Part shown: piece after piece, positions 56,500-64,000 of the stretch
Numbering within the stretch: position 1 is the stretch's first letter
Layout of the letters: the number at the start of each line of letters is the position of its first letter
DNA from: Gnetum montanum
Lineage: Eukaryota > Streptophyta > Gnetopsida > Gnetales > Gnetaceae
Direction: 5' to 3'
Length of the DNA: 64,000 nt
Assembly (NCBI GenBank): GCA_015680685.1
Contig: MNCI01014438.1
Span: 699,474-763,473, forward strand
Notes under the pieces: generated by a model
Told to the model about the DNA's origin: nothing
The model's database searches: none
What the model saw: the letters and a program-made list of their open reading frames with translations, nothing else
Position numbers and translations under genes: made by a program

Positions 56500-59385
56500 A
56501 TTATAAACCCTACCAAAGTGCTAAAGTTGCTGGAGAAGGTCACACAGTTCCTGGTGGCAGTGGTTCTGACAGGCCTTCGCCAGCTTCTAGTGCACACGGC
56601 AGTTGAGGCGTTGATGATGGTTGTCCTGCAGCTGTTGCAACTTTTGAAGGTAATCAAAGAGCCTCCAATAATGCCCTCATCTTCTCCTCTTTATTTCTAT
56701 GATCATTCACTATCCAAGCAGCTTCACCGATGTGTGCTAGAATGGGAACATCCCAAGGACATGAAAGTGCAGGGAAGAGTTCCTTCAAATTAACAAACCA
56801 GGCAGTGAACTATTTTTTTTCAATATCGAATTCTCAGACCGATGTTTGTAGCTACTGGTAGTCATTTATTCGTCAAGACAAGTTCTCTGCAACTATGTGT
56901 TGTCCTTCAAAATGGGTGTGAAGAACTTTGAGTTCCACATTGGCTATTTCTAGCTTTTGCTTTCTCTCTTTATGCACTTGGAACTCATCCTTATATAAAG
57001 AATATGAGGTGGCCACTTATTTCTCCAGGTCTGACCATAGCCTTCTTGCTATCAGCATAGCTAGGTTTACATAATGGAGATTGGCTAAATCTGTGTATTC
57101 CATCATCTCTTCAATCTATATTCCATCATCTCAACCTCGTTGTAGCCATTCAATCCATCGAAGATGGGTTGCCATACCTCACCTCCTTCCTTGAGCTGTT
57201 GGAGTGCTTGGTTCATCTTAGCCTTTGCAACTGGAATCTCTTTTTCATTGACTTCCTTTTGCAATCCCACTTGGTCCCTATAATTATTTTTTACTCGTTC
57301 AAAGTTAAGGACCTTATTTTTCCAAGTGGCAATTTCAATAGTTGATTTTTGTTACAAGGCTCGAACTTTCTCCATGGACAGATTACGATTTTTAGCTACC
57401 AATCTCCTTACATCAGTGTTTACCCTGGATAGCTCCTTCTACTATTGGTGGATAAAATCTTTCATGTGTTTATTTTCAACACCAACGTTGCACAGGCGAT
57501 GAACTTCTACAATTAACCTAACATTCTCCTAGCAAACCTCTGCCAAGTCCTTGTTTAGATGGTAAGAATGAGCGTCTGTTAAGGACTTGTCAAAGATTGC
57601 CCACTCTCACTCATTCTCAACTGTCTAAAGTTTTTTTTGAAGCTATTGAAAAGCTTCATCCCTGGTGAGTTCATTTTGAGAAGAGCTAGATCAACAAGTT
57701 GGACCCTTAGTTGGGCAACTTCCATAGCCAAGCATTGATGATCATCCTTGGGTACTTCAAGTTACCCCTCCAAGATGAGGCATTTGCCCCTTACTGAGAG
57801 TAGCTCTGACTGGGTTGTAATGATGTTGTCCAGAAGATCAAAAACATCTGAAAGCACTTGCTTGATTCCCACCAGTCGATCCAACAATTCTTCATGTTGG
57901 GCTACATTGATTTTGCTATGTTGAGTTCCTGTGGACTTTTGTACATCTCCAAGTCCATGTACATCTAGTACATGCATCGTAAGTGCATTAACAGCTATAG
58001 TGGTTGTGTCAACAACCACTTTTTCCAAAACTTCTTATCCCTAGTGTTGCATTACTAAGATAGTCGCCCCTTCTCCATCCTTCAAGCACACTGAGAAAGT
58101 AGCAGCATTTCCTAAAATTTTAGCAAATAGTTGTTGGGTGGACACCATTACTTCTTAAACACTAGGGTCTGATCTTGTAGGCACTTGTGTTCATGTGGTA
58201 TAAAACATCGTCCCTTCTCTCTCCAGCAGACTTATAGATCGAGCCACTTGTTCAAGATGGTTCATTGTAGGGTGGTACATCGAAGGCTCTTCTCCAATGC
58301 CAGTTCTTGCTGATTTCTCTTGCTGGCTCCAGAGTGATTAATGGATCTTGCGTATGGATTCTACAATCTTTTGCGAGCTTGACCTTGTTGTTCATGCCGG
58401 CGGTGAAGGTGATTGCTACTCTTCCCTTATTTTCATTATGGCAGGAGTCTTATCTTTCATCATTTCGTGCCACAAGGAAATTAGGACATGACAAAGTGTA
58501 TCATTAGCATAGCATGTTATCCCTACCCATCTGCACAACTTCCTAATTAGGCAGGGAAAGGGTAAATCTTACCTTCCACATTCATTTTTAGCAAATCATT
58601 TTTCAATTTTGAGGAAAAGTAACTATGGAAGGTTAATGAGGAACTTCCCACTTAGAGCGACACATGCACGAGTAGAGAAGGCAATGATCTTGTTAGGTCT
58701 TACCATTGGATTCAAGTGGTAAGATGCAATTTTTGAGTAGACCCTCTCCATAGTGGTTAGTGTGCCAAAATGCTTACGTTCTAACCCATAGCACCATCTG
58801 ATCCACTCCCCTTACACCTCGATATTTTCTTGTTTTGGAATCTCTGCCACATCAGCTCCAATCTCAAGCAACCCAAGAGCTTGTGTGATTGCTTCTACAA
58901 AGTAAGATACATGAATGTCCTTGATTCTTACTGTAGACCTCGGTTTCTGATTCATCTAGAAGAGATAAGTTTCTCCTATGTTTCATTCACCACTAGAGGT
59001 GATAATTTTCCACATAGGAGAATTTTGCAGTTAGATTTTGACTTCTTCTAGTGCATTTTCTAGAAACGATTCGAAGTTTAACTCCTAAAGGATCATTCAT
59101 TACAGCTCCCTTGGCTTGATAGCGTCAATACAGGCTTGGGCCAGGGTGACCTCAAGCCATGGTGCTATCACAAGAGTCTCATCCCTTTGTGATTGTTTGC
59201 CAGGGATGTCCTGTCGAGAATCTAATGAATAGATTCCACGTCAAGTTCTTCACAAAGAGGGCCATTTGCATGTGAGCCCTCCTCATGCTCTTGAAATCAT
59301 GTGCCCCATCCTCTTCCCATTTTAGGTAGTTTGTCCCTTGGTTGGGATGGTCCTTCTCCCCTTGCATGCCTTGATTTAGGTGCCA
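56500..59385 (-). pseudogene. Decayed coiled-coil gene, probable retrotransposon extra gene
   Basis: Minus strand starts MAPKSRHARGEGPSQPRDK at 59,383. Later text, in changing frames, includes GVKLRIVSRKC, EKVVVDTTTIAVNAL, HEELLDRLVGIKQVLSDVF (about 57,880), KDLAEVC, VNTDVRRLVAKNRNLSMEKV, VGLQKEVNEKEIPVAKAKMN and QALQQLKEGGEVWQPI, i.e. long heptad-like helices. GTAAGA near 58,570 may be an intron donor. The MAPK-type start plus coiled-coil end resembles plant transposon-associated proteins, but I cannot place a domain. Confidence 0.5.
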
Positions 59386-59410
59386 TCTGTAGTCACAGCA
59401 TCACCATGAA

Positions 59411-59965
59411 TTAAAATGTGTATAAGTTGCTTCAAATGGTAATAATACACCTTCTCATTTTGGCCAAGCTATGACACTGGCACATGCATCTCGTTAGGTT
59501 CCTCAAAGTGTAGTTGAGGGGTTAGAGAAAACAATAAAACATAATGAGTTTCCATTTATAGTTGTTTTGTTGTTTTTGTTTTTTCTTGTCTATCCCCTAA
59601 GAGGTGTTAAGTCTTGAATAATCATAATAATTATAGACCTCACCCCCATCCTCCCCCCCCCTCCAATGATTGAGAGCATACCTCTGGTAGTAAAAGTGTG
59701 AAAGAAAGGTTGGATTGGGACATGTGGTAGAAATGGTATGTGCTCGATAAAAAGACTTGATAGAGAAAAATGGAAAAAATCCCCTTTCTTTGTGAACAAA
59801 TGAACAATTTTCAAAGGCACAACATGGGTATATATAGGATTTTTGCCATGTGTCGATGAGGTCGCGTAAACAAGGCTGCGTAAACGCAGGGGCATGCGCA
59901 TATGGGGCCTAGTTGACACAGGTATTTAGCTTAGTTGACCTACATTGATCGATGAAGTAAGGGCC
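59411..59965 (-). repeat. LTR between the right-edge element and the coiled-coil gene
   Basis: Minus strand: U3 with GCGTTTACGCAGCC and GTTTACGCGACC, TATA-like TATATATA at 59,829-59,836, end near TTAATTCA, then TGGTGATGCTGTGACTACAG, which could be a primer site, and the ATG of the next gene. The start (near CTTCATCGATC, 59,960) is approximate. Confidence 0.5.
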
Positions 59966-61430
59966 AAAATCTTTGGATTGGAACACAAAGTTGGGGTGAT
60001 GTAAGAACTTAGAGACCAGAGAACTATCCAATAGAAAGAGGAAGGAAGATTATCATCAAAATAAGAGTCAAAGGTAGGAGAATGTCATAAGATGAAAGTT
60101 TGCGGGTGGAGAGCCATGCAATGGATAGAATGGAAATGATCAACAAATTATACAAAAGGGAAATAAGATTAACAATCAGGACCAAAGGATATGTAAGTGG
60201 ATCCTCCCCATAGTAGGCATTAGCCTTATTTGCCCTTGCACATCATCAACATAGGAGTCCATGGGCCCCATAGTTAACTAATGGTTACTGCAAGTTAATA
60301 CTCACACCATGAGAACCAGCCGAAGAATTATGAGTTCAAGCAAGGCATGACAAATGATCAACACATAAAATCGATAGTGAGGTAAGTAATGGGAAGCAAA
60401 TGATGGAGAGAAGAGGGAGTGAAATGGAATTCCTAAGTTTGGTCACATGAAATCCCTTGTGAAGTGTGTGATTAAGTGGCCTAGTAGGAGCCATCCTTAG
60501 TTCAAACCCAAAACCAACCACACTTAGTGACATTGCATCAACATTCTAAGACTAGTCCATTCCTTTGAGGCATAACAATGCTCCCACAAACAAACACCAC
60601 TCCAACATAAGTGAGCGATAGGAAGTGAAAAATGGATTGAGTTAGAGGGGACAAAACAAGTTCCATAACTAGTGCTTGTAGCCCATTAGAGGCAGTCTAA
60701 GGGGTGTTCTTTTAATTTCCATTTTTTTTCTTTTTTTTGGGAACCACACCATGCAAAGACCCATGCGGTTTCGCATGCATTTGGTCCAAGGGGTGTGCTT
60801 TCAATCCTCATTTTTTTTCGAATGATGAGGACCACACCATGCAAGGAAAAACTACCAATGAACTTCCTAGTATGGGAGTGGTAAGCAGTCCATGAGGACA
60901 CTCTCATAGACAAGGGAATAGAAAAGTATGAAGAATGTTACATTCCCTTTGAAGTCACACCCTATTCAAACCGTTAGGCCCTCCCCAAGTCCAGAACTTC
61001 ACAAGTCACAAATTAATTAAAGTTGTTGTTAATGGAAAAGGGATTAAATATTTCCAAAATAAGAAAAACCATGGAGTGGGTGGATGGCTGGATGACATGG
61101 ACTCCCTACCTATTAAATGAAATGAAATTATAACGTGACTTCTTGAAACAAAAATGCTAAGACAAGAACTAGATATAATAGGTGGACCATAATATGCACC
61201 ATCGTAAAGAGGAACCACACTAGTACGTCCTATGACAATAAGACAGCTTATTAATGAGAGGTAGAAAACAATTGAAACATAAGTACATATATACATATAG
61301 AAATAAATAAATAAATAAAAAGTAAGTAAGAATGGTTAAACATATGAATGACATTGTAAAATAAAAAATTTCAAAAATAACTAAGGAGCAAGTAGAGGTT
61401 ATTAGCACGGATGATGATTTCCCCCACGAC
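59966..61430 (-). other. 3' spacer of the right-edge Athila-like element
   Basis: Non-coding; collinear over most of its length with 35,467-37,324. Purine tract GTGGGGGAAA near 61,420 (minus strand) marks the end of integrase. No genes seen. Confidence 0.7.
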
Positions 61431-62420
61431 TGAGCTATGAGGAGGAGACCCAAAAAATGGAACGAGGTTGACTTTGTGATGAAAGGGCAGTGACATTGGT
61501 TCGATGGAGTTCGTGAAAGGGTTTTAATTATTGCATATTGACTAATTGTGTTTTTGTGGGATCCTCAAGTTTGTGGATAAGTAGGGCCCTGGACAAAAAG
61601 TTTTTAGAGACGATATAAGGTTCCTCCCATAGTGTTTGAAACTTAGTATGTTGCGGTACATGTGTGGGGTTCCAGTAGAGTACCTTATCTCCACGTTGAA
61701 ATGTTACCTTTCAAATCCTAAGATCATGACATTTTTTATTATAGGTCATATGTATTTCATTTGATGATAGGACTACCAATCGATTCTCATCTAGCACATT
61801 CAAGTTGATAAGTTGTTCTCGTTGTGCTAATGATAATTCAAGTCTCAAGTCACTAGCGGTAGATAGTGTTCGGAGTTCTACCTGAATTGGAAGTTTTGGT
61901 AGTTTCCTGTACACTAATTCATAAGGAGAGTAGCCTATAGGAAGTTTCCACATTGAGCAATAGGTCCAAAGGGCATCATTAAGTTTCATGCTCCAATCCC
62001 TCCTATATTTGCTAATGGTCCTAGTTAGGATCTTTGTAATCTCCCTATTTGTGACTTCAGCTTGTCCATTGGCTTGGCGGTGATAGGGTGTTGTAAATTT
62101 ATGTTCAATCCCCAAGTGCTGCATGAGCTTATGAAAAGTATTGCCCATGAAGTGAGTTCCATTATCTAAAATGAGTGTATGTGGCACCCCAAACCTATTC
62201 ATGATTTGCTGTTGGACAAACTGTGCAGTGGTAGTTGAGGAACAATCAATGACAACTGCCACCTCTACCCACTTGGTATAGTAGTCTACTATGGCGATGA
62301 TATATGTCTTTCTATTGAACATGGGTGCGATGGAACCCATAAAGTTGATGCCCCAAATATCGAAGGATTCTAGTGGTTGGATCCACTATTGAGCTCTCTC
62401 CATTCATGTTGTCATCCCAC
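61431..62420 (-). pseudogene. Element 5 integrase, catalytic core and C-terminal part
   Basis: WGINFMGSIAP (the usual WGIDFMG, so the first catalytic Asp is Asn), IIAIVDYYTKWVEV, MNRFGVPHTLILDNGTHF (second Asp kept), HRQANGQAEVTNREI (Glu kept), DWSMKLNDALWTY, GYSPYELVY; then, past a stop, GDKVLYWNPTH, LWEEPYIVSKNFLSRALLI (GPY-type end). Typical of Athila/Tat integrases. Confidence 0.92.
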
Positions 62421-62805
62421 CATCTCTCTGACATCGTTCACAGGAGTAGATGAACCATTGAGCATCCCTAAATAGTGTATGTCAATAATATCCTACAAGC
62501 AGGATTTTAATGGCCATGCATCGTCCAGCATAGTGGCCCCCACAAGGGACACACCATCAAACCAAGCCATCTACACACACCTTCTAAAGGTGTCCATTGA
62601 TTTCCATGAAGTGCTTGGCCTTATGAAGAAACTATTGTTTCTTTCGATGATTCCACTCCTTTGGCAATTCTTGTGTTAAGACATAAGTAAGGATTTCACT
62701 AAACCAAGTTGATCATGTGGGCGTTTCCTTGGCAATTGCTCCAGCGAAGAGAAGTTCATCTAGAAATTGGTCGGAGAGTGGCTCCTCCTCCTCTGTGCTG
62801 TCCCA
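62421..62805 (-). pseudogene. Element 5 RNase H/integrase junction and integrase N-terminus
   Basis: Decayed. Text such as WFIYSCERCQRDGG-like (62,450-62,420) and GHYAGRCMAIKILLVGYY-like (62,530-62,490) fits the zinc-binding start of integrase. The element lacks a clean frame here. Confidence 0.6.
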
Positions 62806-63240
62806 TCATAACCAAGATAAGTGGTCAGCAACCACATTCTCAATTCCCTTTTTTTCCACCATAGTAAGATCAAATTCCTGAAGGATCACGAGCCATCGTA
62901 TGAAACGGGGACTTACCATTGGTTTGTTCATAAGGAAACAAATGGCACTATGGTTAGTATGTACAAACACCTTGTATCTAAGCACATAGTGTCGGAACTT
63001 TTCCAAGGCAAACACCACCACCATCAATTCCTTTTTGGTGGTGGTGTAATTGAGTTGAGTACCCACAATGCTTCGGCTGGTACAATGGATGTAATATGGA
63101 TGTCGCTGATCATCCAACTATGTGAACATGACTCCCAATGCATAATTAGATGCATCCATCATGATGTGAAATGGTCTAGACTAGTCGAGTGCCCGTAGAA
63201 TTGGAGTCTCTACGAGTTTCTATTTTAGTGTTTGGAATGC
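62806..63240 (-). pseudogene. Element 5 RNase H
   Basis: DASNYALGVMFT-like (63,150), then SRSIVGTQLNYTTTKKELMV, VFALEKFRHYVLRYKVFVHT, NHSAICFLMNKP, RFIRWLVILQEFDLTMVEKK, ENVVADHLSWL. This is the Athila-type single RNase H, with no sign of the second RNase H seen in elements 1 and 2. Confidence 0.9.
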
Positions 63241-63329
63241 AAACTTGCATTTCCTAGTCCAGACAAACGAAGCATCCTTCTTTGTTAGTTTCACCAACAA
63301 CTTGGCAATCTTCAAGAAATTCTCAATGA

Positions 63330-63670
63330 AGCATCAATAATAACCAGTGTGTCCAAGGAATGACTGAACATCTTTTATAGTGCTTGGTTGATTTGTGATT
63401 CCTTGGATGATCTTGATTTTTTCAGGGTCTACACCAATCCTTGCTTGTGAAATTCGATGCTCCAGAACAATGCCCTCTTGGATCATCAAGTGACTCTTGT
63501 GCCAGTTCAGCCATAAATTTATTTCCACACATCCTTTTAGAACTTGCTCAAGGTAGTCCAAGGCTTGTTCAAATGTTGCTCCATAGGTAGAGAATTCATC
63601 TATGAAAACTTCTACCCCATTGCCAATTTTTTCCTAAAAGATGCTGAGGACAAGGTGTTGGAATGTTCCT
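63330..63670 (-). pseudogene. Element 5 reverse transcriptase, C-terminal part
   Basis: VEVFIDEFSTYG (about 63,600) stands where Athila RT has VFMDDFSVYG: the second catalytic Asp is Glu. Then TFEQALDYLEQVLKGCVEIN, LNWHKSHLMIQEGIVLEHRI, GVDPEKIKIIQGI and DVQSFLGHTGYY. Upstream RT is replaced by the duplicated segment. Confidence 0.88.
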
Positions 63671-64000
63671 ATGAAGAAACTATTGTTTCTTTCGATGATT
63701 CCACTCCTTTGGCAATTCTTGTGTTAAGACATAAGTAAGGATGTCACTAAACCAAGTTGATCATGTGCGCATTTCCTTGGCAATTGCTCCAGCGAAGAGA
63801 AGTTCATCTAGAAATTGGTCGGAGAGTGGCTCCTCCTCCTCTGTGCTGTACCATCATAACCAAGATAAGCGGTCAGCAACCACATTCTCAATTCCTTTTT
63901 TTTCCACCATAGTAAGATTAAATTCCTGAAGGATCACGAGCCACCGTATGATACGGGGACTTACCATTGGTTTGTCCATAAGGAACCAAATGGCACTGTG

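Larger units (their letters stand above)
61431..64000 (-). mobile_element. Element 5: Athila-like element, pol part (runs off right edge)
   Basis: Minus-strand order: part of a duplicated RNase H copy (64,000-63,671), RT end (63,670-63,330), RNase H (63,117-62,806), integrase (62,760-61,431), then the 3' spacer. Confidence 0.88.
62622..64000. repeat. Tandem duplication in element 5 pol (1,048-bp offset)
   Basis: 62,622-62,952 and 63,670-64,000 match with about a dozen differences; the second copy continues past the edge. The repeat joins the RNase H end directly to RT, so pol order is scrambled. Confidence 0.93.

Noticed and set aside
62821-63198. Plus-strand frame of 125 residues in element 5
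   Set aside because: Shadow of RNase H on the minus strand.

Overview
This is plant nuclear DNA made almost entirely of LTR retrotransposons, nested in one another and heavily decayed. I see no host single-copy gene, no rRNA or tRNA gene, and nothing bacterial or organellar. A repeat-rich, large-genome seed plant fits; the sequence does not let me name the species.

Left half (1-35,282): three Ty3/gypsy elements of the Tat type. Element 1 is a minus-strand element (5' LTR 33,549-35,282) that runs to the left edge region. Element 2 is a complete 18.1-kb plus-strand element (14,168-32,301) inserted inside the gag gene of element 1 with a perfect 5-bp target duplication, GAGCT. Element 3 (minus strand, 1-2,808) is inserted in the pol gene of element 1 and leaves the window on the left. 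The Tat assignment rests on two RNase H domains in series (an ordinary one after RT, then a second one resembling archaeal-type RNase H) in elements 1 and 2.

The most interesting feature is an extra gene present in both element 1 and element 2. It lies between gag-protease and pol and runs antisense to them. It has about eight exons with GT-AG introns; seven exon junctions sit at matching places in the two diverged copies, and exon 2 is exactly 450 bp in both. Exon 2 encodes a domain that looks like the FCP1/NIF branch of HAD phosphatases with the late acidic catalytic motif lost; later exons encode a plant-transposon-type domain, an acidic stretch and a coiled coil. Intron 1 of each copy carries the same short repeat motif as that element's own LTRs (GCGTATACGC in element 2; GCTACGCTA-type in element 1). 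Short repeats built around TTAAACTA mark the borders of gag-protease, the antisense gene and pol.

Right half (35,283-64,000): AT-rich remnants. A minus-strand Athila-like 3' end (35,283-37,490) is the target of element 1. Element 4 (37,490-40,049) is a deletion derivative related to element 1. Then come a pol-less Athila-like element (40,050-45,050), a Ty1/copia gag fragment (45,130-46,950), a plus-strand plant-transposon-domain remnant (47,380-48,970), a gag-protease element with its 5' LTR (49,305-53,349), a solo-like LTR (55,406-56,297), a decayed coiled-coil gene (56,500-59,390), and at the right edge an Athila-like pol (61,430-64,000) carrying a tandem duplication.

All coding regions contain stops, frameshifts or lost catalytic residues, many of them C-to-T or G-to-A changes as expected for methylated, silenced DNA. 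Nothing here looks able to move on its own today.
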